64,000 nucleotides of DNA, taken from Clarkia xantiana subsp. parviflora (taxonomy: Eukaryota; Streptophyta; Magnoliopsida; Myrtales; Onagraceae). Both the position numbers and the translations under genes were made by a program. The notes below the pieces were generated by a model. The model did not search any database. It worked only from the letters and a program-made list of their open reading frames with translations, and was not told where the DNA came from. The DNA is taken from NCBI GenBank assembly GCA_036873135.1, contig JAPTYO010000012.1, positions 11,106,090-11,170,089 on the forward strand, read 5' to 3'. Shown piece by piece: positions 19,067 through 30,271 of this stretch (its first letter is position 1; each line of letters starts with the position of its first letter).

Positions 19067-20342
19067 GTATGTATAATATAATAATTTTTTTTGTCAATTT
19101 ATAATATAATAATCAATACAATAGGTATACACTTTTTTTTTAATTAAATAACACTTTTACAAAATAAAATTTTATCTTTTGGCAATTTTTTTTATCTTTA
19201 CTAACCGATATTGATTTATTATAGTTATATTATATATTGGCATGATATAAATTGTGATTTACGAATTATATTCTTTATCAAAATGTACATATATTTTTTT
19301 AAGTTAGTTGAATATATTTTTATATGTAATATATAGTGTATACATCGTTATATGAAAAATACGCCATAACATACATAAAATAACACATTCAATAGTAGTA
19401 TAATGAATAATAATGAGAAGAAATATATGTAAGGACTAGAATTTACAAATTAAACAACAAAAGATTTAAACGAGATAAGCAGTAATAGTTCACATTTTCA
19501 TTAAAAATAAATAAATAAATGATGGGCGAATTGTCATCATTAGAATGCTCAGTGTGTCTTCCTGTATAAACATGATTAGAAGGAAAAATAAATACGATTA
19601 ATATTTTGATCGAACAATAGAATAAAAATTAAAAGTATGAATGAACATATAATTGTAAATATATGTACACTTTAATTTTTTTAGTGATGACATGATCTAA
19701 AATTATTAACACATAAAAAATCGATAAAATACATATGCTAATACTCTTCGTATGTGGCAAAAAAAATTACTCTTCAATGTATATTCGGTGAAAGTCTAAA
19801 ATTAGTGAACAGAAATACTTCCTTTTCAAACAGAACAACAGTTTGTTTTATGAGTTCTGCTAGACATGCAGAAATCTTCGGTGAAAATTCTGTCGAATAC
19901 ACTCACAATGGTTGTGTTGTTATTTTTTTGAATTTCAAATGACAATTACACAATAGACACAGTCGGCAAAATTTTCACAGGTAAATTCTCAGGTTAAATC
20001 ATTATTGTTGTTTTATATCATATATATATACTTATTTAAGAGATATGATTATAGGAAAGACAAAACAAAAAGATTGGTATTAAGTAATAAATTAACTGCA
20101 AAATGGTTTACCAAAAAAAAAAATTAACTGCAAAAAAAAAAAAAAAAAATTGACATAGGCGCGTGAATTTAAGAGAGAAGAGAGGGGAAGGTGTTTGACA
20201 AGAGAGAGAAATGTTGCTGCTGAAAATAAAAATAAATAAATATTAAATCTATGACACGTGGTGCAATCCTAACAGCGAGGTAGGAAGTGGGGCACCGTAG
20301 TGGGGCAGCAGATTTGCTCCCCACAACACGGTGACCTAAATC
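17981..20342. mobile_element. Inverted-repeat element of unknown class containing a hAT MITE
   Basis: 17999-18072 (AATCTGCTGCCCCACTACGG...) reappears inverted at 20243-20315. Complementarity continues further in: TCTTGTCAAACA...TCACGCGCC at 18680-18720 against 20160-20205. The outer TAGATCACC/TTAGGTCACC also pair. I could not define a target duplication, so the ends are approximate. The interior 18830-20130 is AT-rich with a (TA)n tract near 19037-19062 and no credible gene; the 62-codon ORF at 19754 lacks any recognised motif. Confidence 0.6.
18091..18645. mobile_element. hAT-type MITE rich in ACCGGT repeats
   Basis: Exact 8-bp duplication CTTTTAAG at 18083-18090 and 18646-18653. Ends TAGGGATGGGCA and, inverted, TAGGCTTGGGCA. 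Dozens of ACCGG/CCGGTC motifs run across the element, including direct repeats of CAAAACCAGT. The long reading frames here are by-products of this composition. Confidence 0.92.
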
Positions 20343-21435
20343 TATTGAAATTGGAGAGGATTACACAGGGATGCCATTAGAGGGTTATCGGGATGTATAG
20401 AGAAATGGAGCATTTCTTGCGGTGAAATCGGAGAAGAAGTCATCGACACGGCCGGAGATGAAGGCGACTAGAGACAGAAACCGAGTGAGGTGGAGATTTT
20501 TTCATTCATGAATATCATAACCCTTATCTAAGTCGCGACGACATGGAAGACGAAGAGAACATGGAAGAAAATGAAAACGGTGTAGACAGGGTAGAGATGG
20601 AGGAAGATGAGAGCGCCGCGCAACTATATGCACCAGTAATGCTTAGGGTTAAACTTACATAGAGTCCATATAGTACTATTGGATTTGGATCTTTCTATCA
20701 AGTTTGAGAGCGCCATGCTTTGGGTATGTTTTTTTTTTATTTTTCTATTGCCCTAAAGGTGAACCTAGAGAGAAATTGATATTATTAATAGTACGATGAA
20801 AATATTATGTGTGGTTAAAAAATTTCATATTTTTTCATACTTTTAAAGTTTTACATATGTTACAATTAAGTCCAACCTAGTAATAATTATCCGCTTATCT
20901 AGCATTGAGCGCATTAGGACTTGACGATAATATTCCGCTTATCTAGCATTGAGCGCATCAGGTAATTCGTCACGCCTACTAAAAATAGTAATTTAAAATA
21001 AAAAAGAAAAGTTTGTTATAATAACTTAGAAAATAATTTAATTATTTAAACTTGTAACCTATCAAGAAGGTTATTTAAGACAAAATAATAAAATGTCTTA
21101 AAAAATAAAAATTATATTTAATTTGTTTTTTAAATATAAATTACATTATTTTTTATATTATAAGTTATATTACACATGTTAGTTTTCGCACACCCGAATT
21201 TATATTATAAATAATATTACTACATATATTAATTTTTTAAATCAAACCATGACTAATTAATACAAAATTACATTTGCATATAATTATTATATTTGTGAGA
21301 ATATTTATATTAAAATTTTAATTTGATATTATATTTACATTACTTTGACAAAATATTTATATAGAGTCTTTATAATGTATACAACTTAACAAAAGTTTAT
21401 ATATAACATAATATATCTAACTAGCATAATATATA
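20343..21435. other. Intergenic sequence with a short acidic ORF and a small direct repeat
   Basis: 20370-20640 is purine-rich and contains a 39-codon ORF at 20543 (MEDEENMEENENGVDR...) too short to trust. TCCGCTTATCTAGCATTGAG is repeated at about 20900 and 20936. The remainder is AT-rich with nothing recognised. Confidence 0.4.
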
Positions 21436-21439
21436 TATT

Positions 21440-21676
21440 CAATTCAAACTGAGTTCGAGCTCGATCTAAGATACACAATTTTATGATTTAATTGAACAAT
21501 TTAAAGTTGGCGAGTCAAGTCGAGCCGAGAATGAGCTCGTCGAGTATGACACCTAGTCAAACTCGAGTTTGAAAAATTTATGTTCGGTCGAGTTCGAGGT
21601 CGAGCTCGAGTACAACGAGTCTAGTCGAGTCGAGCTTGCCAGATACTCAGCTCTACTCGACTCGTTTACAGCCCTA
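21440..21676. mobile_element. Truncated copy of the GTAAACGAGTCGAG hAT-like MITE
   Basis: Rich in GAGCTCGA/GTCGAGTC repeats and ending CTCGTTTACAGCCCTA, the same terminus as the complete copy 70 bases downstream. Its left end is missing. Confidence 0.65.
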
Positions 21677-21743
21677 CACGTTACAATGATTAATGTGTTA
21701 ACACTCGATTTTTAATTGAGTTGTAAAATTTGAATGCGTTAAG

Positions 21744-22174
21744 TATGGGGTGTAAACGAGTCAAGCTACTCGTGAGCTGCTCGAGATCGGCTCAGTCGAT
21801 ATTCGAATTCGACTCGCTAAATTCCGAGTTTAGTCGAGCTTTTTCTAAAGCTGAGTTGAGTTCGAGTTCATTGGTACTCGACTCGAAAGGCTCGCGGGCC
21901 TAATCGAGCTTTTTTCTTTTTCCTATTCAAGTCGAGTTCGAACTCGAGTCAAAAGCCTAATCGAGTCGAGTTCGAGCTCGAGCTAAAATACGCCATTTAT
22001 TAATTAATTATTTTTTTTTTAAACTTTATCGAGTCGAGCTCAAACTCGTCGAGTATGGCATCGAGTCGAGCTCGAGCTCAAAATATTAAGGCTCGGTCGA
22101 GTTCGAGCTCGAGTAAAATGAGTCGAGTCGAGTCGAGCTTGTCAGATACTCGACTCGACTCGTTTACAGCCCTA
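21744..22174. mobile_element. hAT-type MITE with subterminal TCGAG repeats
   Basis: Left end TATGGGGTGTAAACGAG and inverted right end TAGGGCTGTAAACGAG. Flanks GCGTTAAG (21736-21743) and GCGTTAAA (22175-22182), 7 of 8 identical. The body is dominated by GTCGAG/CTCGAC motifs. Confidence 0.82.
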
Positions 22175-22182
22175 GCGTTAAA

Positions 22183-22949
22183 AACATAATTTAAGCATGT
22201 ACATTTTTAAAAAAATAATAGAACTTAGGCACGTGTGACTTGTTAGACAGTTAGTTGTGAGCTGAATACATTATAATAAATATATCAATATGGGTCTTGA
22301 ACCGAAAGACGTAAAATAACGAATGCACCACAACTGACCGTGAATCATTTGGTCTTATAAAACGAAAGTTATGAACATTTGAGGCTAAACGTGAAAAAAA
22401 AAATATATAAAAAACCTGCAACTTGTAGAATAAGTAATTATACATTTTTATTTAATTTTATTAATTTAAGACACATATAACCGCTTTCTGACCTTACTAT
22501 TTATGAAAAGCGGGACGATTCCGCTGGGTGACCGAAGCGAGGTCCGTGCCAACACAAGAGACAGTGGCAGCATATGGTAATTTTTTAAATTTTAAGCCTA
22601 CTTTTATTATTGACTCAATCGGACTTTCTCAGAACCTTATCGTCAGAACTCTAATCATTTGCCAGTTTTTAAAGCACTGCACACATAATAAATGCGATAT
22701 GTTCGACTGGAAAACGAATGGATTCGATCGTATTAAATCGAATCGTAAGAGTAGAGTAGACGGTGATATGGTTATATAGATATACACTATTTATAGTCAA
22801 GATTTGGCTAATTATATATATTGATGAAATAATTAATTTTTACTTACATCAAATGAGATATTCATAATAATATTCCAAAATATTATTTATTTGACTAAAT
22901 ACATTTTCATCATGATATTTTTTTTAGAAAGGACAGATACAAATATCAA
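22183..22949. other. AT-rich intergenic sequence, nothing recognised
   Basis: Short ORFs on both strands show no motif or codon bias. No repeat boundary found. Confidence 0.4.
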
Positions 22950-22958
22950 TTTATATTT

Positions 22959-23694
22959 GGGTTAAGAACACAATAGGGGCTTGAATGTTTGCCCATGTTG
23001 CCAAAAGGGGTCAGAATTGAAAAAAAACGTATTATTTATGGCCTGAATTTTGAGTATAAGTGAGGTCTCCGTCTATTTTTTCTGTTAAAAGTGACAGAAA
23101 GTGGTCACATGCTTGGCATGTGACCAAAAATAATTTGAAAACCCGAAAATACCCTTTGACCAAAGTGTGTCTTTCATATGTTTGATCTAAAATGACGAAA
23201 ATACCCTTTAAGCCACCACAGCTCCGGCGACCACCACCACCCCGACTCCGGCGACCACCACCGGCCTCCGGCGACCACCACCGACCTCCGGCGACCACCA
23301 CCGGCCTCCGACGACCACCACCGACCTCCGATGACGACCGAAAAGCTCCCAAAAAGCTCCGATCGGAGCTTTTCGGTCGTCGTCGGAGGTCGGTGGTGGT
23401 CGCCGGAGCCGGGTGGTGGTCGCCGGGCGGTGGCCGGAGCGTGGGGGCATAATTAGTGTGTAGGGGTATTTTAGACATTTCACATTTTATTAATTAAATT
23501 GATAAATTGTATAATAATTACAAAAATGTATTTTTGTCTTTTCACGTGGTTCGGTTAGATTTAACAGAAAATTTGGACGGAGACTTGAAAAAACACAAAA
23601 CTCAAAATTCAGACCCTTAATAATACATTTTTTCAATTCAGACCCATTTTGGCAACATGAGCAAACATTCAGACCCCTATTGTGTTCTTAACCC
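22959..23694. mobile_element. Mutator-like MITE with GC-rich repeat core
   Basis: Exact 9-bp duplication TTTATATTT at 22950-22958 and 23695-23703. Ends GGGTTAAGAACACAATAGGG are inverted at the right. The core 23212-23450 is built of about 20-bp units CTCCGGCGACCACCACCGRC and a palindrome at 23335-23390 (AAGCTCCGATCGGAGCTT). The ORFs on both strands here are repeat artefacts. Related ends occur at 38343-38845 and 61951-63298. Confidence 0.92.
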
Positions 23695-23703
23695 TTTATA
23701 TTT

Positions 23704-24111
23704 CGAAAGTTTCATTTTCTTCTTTTTAAATTATATTAACTATTCCTTTTTCATGGCAACAAAAACTATATTAACTACTATCAATAAATTTGTATCATTT
23801 GATTAAATATTATATATAGATCATAATTGAACACCCACGGGAAAAGCACTCTAGTTCTAGTACTTCGTAAATTTAAGGGGTTTCAGCCTTTCAGGTTCGC
23901 AATAGAGGCATCCCATCTTAATTTAAACACTTGTATGGTTTATTTTAAAACGACCTATACTCCTGGTTTTTACTCGGTTGAAATTATTGTAAATCCACAT
24001 AGGTTAGGATCAATTGTTCATCCCCAGATGATCAAGATTAACCTCCCTATAATACATTACAGAGCAAGCACTAGAAAAATCGATTCTGGATATTTGAAAA
24101 GACAAGAATGA
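23704..24111. other. Intergenic, nothing recognised
   Basis: A 94-codon ORF at 23827 has no motif I recognise. It overlaps the start of the tandem repeat, so I leave it uncalled. Confidence 0.35.
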
Positions 24112-25000
24112 GATGTAGAGATTTGTTCGAGGCCTTGACAAAATCGAAGAATTTGACAGGCACGGAGAATCTCCATTGTTGGTTTATATTGCCAACCTTC
24201 AATGCAAGCTGCGCCATGTGATTGACGTGTTTGCTCTGCAAATTGGCTTAAAATCAAATAACCTTAATCATTCAGCAAAGGATGAAAAATCGAGAAACCG
24301 ATTCTGGAACCTCGGTATTTGACATTGGAGACGCACAGATGTTAAAGAAGAAAGAGATGTAGAGACTTGTTCGAGGCCTTGACAAAATCGAAGAATCTGA
24401 CAGGCACGGAGAATCGCCATTGATGCTTTATATCGCCAACCTTCAATGCAAACTGTGCCATGTGATTGACGTGTTTGCTCTGCAAATTGGCTTAAAATCG
24501 AGAATCAGAAACCTATCATTTCAGCAAAGGATGAAAAATCGAGAAACCGATTCTGGAACCTCGGTATTTGACATTGGAGACGCACAGATAATAAAGAAGA
24601 AAGAGATGTAGCGACTTGTTCGAGGCCTTGACAAAATCGAAGAATCTGACAGGCACGGAGAATCGCCATTGGTGCTTTATATCGCCAACCTTCAATGCAA
24701 GCTGTGCCATGTGATTGACGTGTTTGCTCTGCAAATTGGCTTAAAATCGAGTAACCTTAATCATTTCAGCAAAGGATGAAAAATCGAGAAACCGATTCTG
24801 GAACCTCGGTATTTGACATTGGAGACGCACAAATGTTAAAGAAGAAAGAGATGTAGCGACTTGTTCGAGGCCTTGACAAAATCGAAGGATCTGACAGGCA
24901 CGGAGAATCGCCATTGATGGTTTATATCGCCAACCTTCAATGCAAGCTGCGCCATTTGATTGACGTGTTTGCTCTGCAAATCGGCTTACAAATGATTATT
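24112..25000 (-). repeat. 244-250 bp tandem repeat, about 3.7 copies, each holding a start-codon region
   Basis: Units begin GATGTAG(A/C)GA at 24112, 24356, 24606 and 24850 and align base for base with few changes. Read on the minus strand, each unit contains ATGGCGCAGCTTGCATTG... and, 41 bases on in another frame, ATGGCGATTCTCCGTGCC... The second gives about 54 codons (MAILRACQILRFCQGLEQ... in the right-hand unit), Arg/Gln/Ser-rich and poor in acidic residues like an organelle-targeting leader. The rightmost unit follows a plausible promoter and leader. The downstream gene body is not recognisable, so this may be a promoter-proximal first exon that was amplified after the gene was lost. Confidence 0.6.
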
Positions 25001-25050
25001 TTGGTGAATCGAAGAGGAAGATGAGGAAAGTGTGGGGACGCAGGTGTTGT

Positions 25051-25058
25051 TATATAAG
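25051..25058 (-). promoter_or_regulatory. TATA box in front of the tandem first-exon repeats
   Basis: The minus strand reads CTTATATAACAACACC. A C/T-rich 5' leader (TTTCCTCATCTTCCTCTTCG) lies between it and the first ATG at 24955. Upstream lies CTCTTTTCCTCTTCTCTCC. The arrangement is that of a plant promoter. Confidence 0.5.
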
Positions 25059-25139
25059 TCGGGAGATTTGAGGAGAGAAGAGGAAAAGAGGGAGATGGCA
25101 GAAACAAACCCTAATAGGCCGTTGCTTTGAACGGGTCAT

Positions 25140-25816
25140 GTGCATATATTTATCCAGTAAATTCGATACAACACTAAAACCCAAGGCCCATACAACACCA
25201 TACCCTATGAAAACTCAAGTTACAGTGCATTTATTATCTTATTTTGTTCCGCAAATTTTGTATTTTTTTTTTTCTATTTTAGTCCATTGATTTAAATTTA
25301 TGATTCTATATGCCAATAATTCCTTTATGGCAAAAAATCCATTCATTTAATTATTTTTTTCGCCATCCAGTTAATTAATTGATTAAAGTAAAAAAAGAAA
25401 ATCATTTTTTTTCAAGTTATATAATATGAAAATATGAGTTTTCATAGGTCTCATTTGGTGACGAAATTAGGCACGTCAAATTTGTAAACTCTTTTTTTTG
25501 GAAATAATAAAAAAGATTAACATGTTTACTTGATGTCGAAAATTTAAAAAAGATAACCCTAATTTTTAAAATACATAAAAAAAAGTTTAAGTAAGTTAAC
25601 TAAAATGTATTGTAAAATATTTTAGCAAATATATATACATATAAATAATTATTTACTTTATTTTAAAAAAATAGGGAAAAAAGAAAAAAAAACCAATTCA
25701 ACTTTTGAAAGTACAAACTTCCATAAAAAAAATTGTTAAAAAAAAATTGATAAAAAAAAATAACATACTAAATAATAAATGTAAAATAAAAGTATATATA
25801 TATATATATATATATA
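25140..25816. other. AT-rich intergenic sequence ending in a TA tract
   Basis: No gene seen. A (TA)n tract at about 25795-25816 borders the Helitron and supplies its A|T insertion site. Confidence 0.5.
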
Positions 25817-27845
25817 TCTACTACCTATATTAAAAGTTGGGGGTGTCCTCACACTGAAACAACACCACTTATAAGTAACCTTTCGGGAGGTATTTCGTGG
25901 CTTCACCTGAAAAAAGAAATGTTCTTTCACCCAAACGACAGGATGGATAGAGTCTGATCACCACCGCTGTACATGATGGCCTTACCATGAACCAGCACAA
26001 TCGTTTCATTCTCCTCTTCGTCTCCTCATCAACCCTTCGTAGCCAGCCATAGCTTCGTGATTATTCACTTCGCCGGTAAGTGTGTTCTTTGTTCTATGCG
26101 CTATCTCAGTCGACTCCTACTGCTTCACATCCATAGTTTCATATCCAATTGGTCGTTGGTTCACCGCTGAGAATCGTCCTATGTCGGATCCTTCGTATCT
26201 CTTCTCTTGGCTCAAAGGTACTATTCCCGACTCAATTTCTTCTCAATCACGATAGTTTTTGGAATATGGGGCCTAATATACTATCAATCCAAATCTCATT
26301 TCTATTATTTTTTCAATTTGATATGCATATTTTCAATTGAGTCAGGAAGACACCTTATGTGGTTACAGTAATTTGGGTGATGTACCTCAATTTGATTGGA
26401 CATATCTGTAACTTTGGTAAAGCCTAAGTTTGCTTTTGATTCTTGATAAATTGTCATTTATGTTGTCTACGGTTACAGTTCATATGGAAAGTGGGTATCA
26501 TGGGTTGTTATGCATGTTTCGTCATTTCTTTTATATATTTGATGACATCATTTACTCGCCTGCTTTCCATTCTTTGAATTATAAGTCTGAAACTCATAAT
26601 CGGTCACTTATTAGCATCAGTTTCATATATGTTTCACCAAAACTGAGTTTACTTTTGAACTTCAGAAACATATGTGATACTTCTGCGGACGTGAATCTCA
26701 ATACCCGGCAACCAAATGCACCCAAACTACACATTATCTCAACAACCCCCAGTGTTCGCCCTCACCTTTTATGAGTTCCAGAACAACTAGGGTGGTGACC
26801 TAGGGAAGGTTTTCAGATTGATGAAATAAGTGATCCTCTGAAGAGGATTTGGTTTGTTGAGTAACGTCAATGGCATCTTCCAATGCTACTGCTGTCGGTG
26901 AAGATAGAATATGCAGGGAAAGGGTCCCTGAATCTGGCTCAAACACTAAGTCACAAAACGGTAAATGCAGTACTTGTTTAAAGAGCGCTAGATCCAAATA
27001 CGAAGCCATGTAGAATATGGCGTAGAAGCAAAGGACTTTGGGAGAGATGACACTTGCGGAGTTGTGCTATGGGCTGGAGTTGTGATTGAAGATGCCCAAA
27101 AGATGATAGTTTGGTTTATGGCGACTTATCAAAACAACAACACATTGCAGTTGAAGCTTTACCTCTTGGGTTTTAAAAGATAAACAAAAACAATGGTGTT
27201 CTTAATTTCTCAAAGTAAACAATATAAAGGTTGTGCAAGTTCTTATTCATTTATTGTGAAGGTTAGACACTAGGTGTGGCTCACTCCCAACTAGGAAATG
27301 CAACTAAGGAGAAATAAGTATTACCATCTATCTATCTATCTATCTATCTACTTTAATTGTTGTTTATATACCACCTTAGTTTCTAATTTTAGGGTCTGAT
27401 TGCTTTTTTTTTTGTTATTGCAGCAAATAAAATCTGTGCACAACACTGTTATAGAATTAATGCGTGGTGTTAGAAGGTTGCTGGCTGATCTCATATCGGG
27501 TCTAAATGTTAATGAATTGGCTCCAATGAGTATCATAGTTTGTGTATGTACAACTAAGAAAAGTATGATGCTCCTCAGGTGAATGCTTTTCGAAGGCATG
27601 CTTCTTATATATAGTATAGTATATATATACATACGCTTCACTTCAGTCCAGTTACATTATTATACTTTGACATGTATCATTAAATGGTAAAATAATTTCA
27701 ATTTTATCTCGATGGTCCACTATAAAAATCTTTCGGAAATTTTAAAATTCATACATCCCACCTTCATTTAGTTATTTTCTAAATGGATTCCACTTAAAAG
27801 CTAAAAAGCTACAGCCGCGCATGTAACACATGCGCAGATAGCTAG
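25817..27845 (+). mobile_element. Helitron (non-autonomous) on the plus strand
   Basis: It begins TCTACTACC after an A and ends GATAGCTAG before a T, with no target duplication, as Helitrons do. Ten bases before the end, GCGCATGT-AAC-ACATGCGC (27817-27835) forms a perfect 8-bp hairpin, the rolling-circle terminator, and CTAG fits the CTRR 3' end. No Rep/helicase ORF is present. Inside are splice-site-like and codon-like stretches that may be captured host pieces: 27420-27585 (QIKSVHNTVIELMRGVRRLL...) and a minus-strand 69-codon frame at 26800-27009. I do not recognise either. A (TCTA)n tract lies at 27327-27351. Confidence 0.88.
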
Positions 27846-29203
27846 TATATATATATATCTTTAACTAATATAGTTAGCATATATTTTTTTCTTTTTAAAA
27901 AATTTTAAAAATGAATAAAAAATTGAAATGTATTTTATTGAAAAGTATTTTTCACAGACGTGATATAACCATTATAAAATACTTTTCTCTCAAAATCAAG
28001 TTGAATAAAATTAATCAAAAGCATATTAATGTTTAAGAGCGAGCCGGGACATCATGTGAATTACGTGAAGTCTAGCATATGGATGAACATTTTAAGTTTT
28101 CAGTTGAGTTAATCTTACTAATAATAAAAATATAATATGTTATTAAAAAATTATTTTCATTTTTTTTTACTTAAATAATAACATTTTCATATTTATAATT
28201 AACATAAATAAATTTATACAACAAAAACTCAAACAAATTTTATACTAACGTTATGCACATATAAGAGAAAAATATTTATAGTTTTGGTATGTTATAAAAC
28301 TTATTTAGGTGACGAAACCTTTCTTAGATATTGAAATAAAAATTATTGTTACTATTAGTTTCTTTTTTAACATGTGATATCTATTTATAAGGGTCATGTC
28401 ATAAGTAAACATAATTTCTTGTCGAATTATAGGATGGTACGCGTATAACGAGTTTGTATATTAATAAATGCAATAAAAAAATAATTATATTAAATAAATT
28501 AAGCGTAGTAGTAACAATTTTTTTTTTCGAAACTTAATTTATAATTTGTTAAGACTTCGTCAGATAACGATTATTTCACATTTTTTTCTTATTATGAAGA
28601 AACTCGTTTAAAGTTAAAACTAATTGTAAATAAAATATTATGTTTAATTTCTATAAAAGAAAACTTTTGGATAAATCAATTACATTCTATTGGCAAAAAA
28701 AAATTACATTCTAAGATATGTATGGTAATTCTTTATAACTAACTCTGAATTTGTAAAATATTATTACTACTTAATATTATCACTCACGTGATTGTTACAT
28801 ACCGATATGGCACTAAATATCTAACAAAATAATATGTTAAATAACATGTCAATAAGTTTTTTGAATAAAAAGATATGAGAAAAATATCATAAATGCATAT
28901 CAACTACCAAAATAAAGAATAATAAAATATTGGGCTTAATTACAAAAAGAAAAACATCAGCTAGAGTGCTAAACTGTAAAATCTTCAGCCGAGTAAAATT
29001 AATCAGTAACAAAATGGTAAGGTAATTTATATGTACCATAGCTTCATTTTAAATGGTTTTAACTTTTACGGTTAAGTACCCCATCAGATATGTGACCCTC
29101 TTTCATTCTTTGTAAGTTTCTTGGTGTACCCTATATGGTCCGATTGGGCTCACAGAGAGCTCTGTTTGAGATTTACGGTGTAATCGGGCCCACAAATGGC
29201 ACT
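27846..29203. other. AT-rich intergenic sequence, nothing recognised
   Basis: No ORF, inverted repeat or boundary that I can support. Confidence 0.45.
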
Positions 29204-29211
29204 GATTTAAC

Positions 29212-29757
29212 TAGGGCTGGCAATTTGTGACACGGCACGATAGCACGACACGAACACGCACGAAAAAAAACCGTGTTCGTGCTAGCATATGACAAAACGA
29301 TAACACGATAGCACGATTAACACGATATAACTTCCGTGTCGTGTTCGTGTTTGAGTATCATAACACGACAAGCACGATAGCACGATAAAATTGTGCTACT
29401 CAGACTAATTCTAAAGTATTTTTTGAAAAAAAATTATTTATAGCCTTTAAAAACTCTAATTAGTGGTTTAATTTTTAGTGTTTGTAAACTCTATATCATT
29501 AACTAATGAATATTGACATATTAATTCATAATTTTTTTTATATATGAAGTTCATTACTTAAATTTTTGCTCAAATATCTTGTATAGAGATGTCCAACTAT
29601 ATATCCTTGAACAACACGATAGCACGACACGAAAATATCCGTGTCGTGTTCGTGTTTGTAAAACGTGGCACGATAAGCTTACCGTGCGTGTTCGTGTTCA
29701 GTAATTTTAGCACGACACGATCATTGACACGCACGATAACACGAATTGCCACCCCTA
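29212..29757. mobile_element. hAT-type MITE, CACGATAGCACGA family, copy 1
   Basis: Exact 8-bp duplication GATTTAAC at 29204-29211 and 29758-29765. Ends TAGGGCTGGCAATT and, inverted, TAGGGGTGGCAATT. Both ends carry many CACGA/TCGTG motifs such as GATAGCACGACACGAA. The middle is AT-rich. Confidence 0.93.
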
Positions 29758-29765
29758 GATTTAAC

Positions 29766-30269
29766 CCTGCATCACGTGGGATATGGGATGGGTCTGAATT
29801 TGGGTCGCAGGGCACTGCGAACTCGTCCCGCCCCGCACGTGTATTATATATATATAAAATACGTAATTTTTTTTTATAGATATAATATAACACATAGTCA
29901 AGACAACAACGATTATGATGAGTTTGGTGATTTGAATTTGTGATTCGAATTTGCTATGTGTCTGGTGGTTTGTATTCGAAATTGAATTCGTAATTTGTTC
30001 AAATTTGGAATTGGAGTTGAATATGGTGAATACGGTGTAATCGGACCCACAAATGGCTCTCTATGAGATAGTTGTGTCAATGGTGCCACACTCGCCGACC
30101 TGCACCCACACCCTAATTTCGTCAGCGTCCCGTGGGATATGCTACGGGTCTAGATCTGGGGTCGCGGGTTATTGCGAAGTCGTCCGCCCAGAACGTGTAT
30201 CTTATATATGTATATATAATATGTAGATTTTAACTTTTTTTTTTTTATAGAGATACTATAACACATAGT
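29766..30269. repeat. Diverged tandem-duplicated segment of a GGG-type MITE
   Basis: 29775-29930 (CACGTGGGATATGGGATGGG...CACATAGTCAAGAC...GATTATGATGAGTTTGG) has a second copy starting at 30125 that is interrupted near 30270 and resumes at about 31570. A clause GTGTAATCGG(G/A)CCCACAAATGGC is also duplicated (29179 and 30036). The sequence is related to the MITE at 14683-15182. Confidence 0.6.
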
Positions 30270-30271
30270 CG

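Noticed and set aside
23032..23483. Pro/Arg-rich and Gly-rich ORFs on both strands
   Set aside because: Generated by the GC-rich tandem units in the MULE core.
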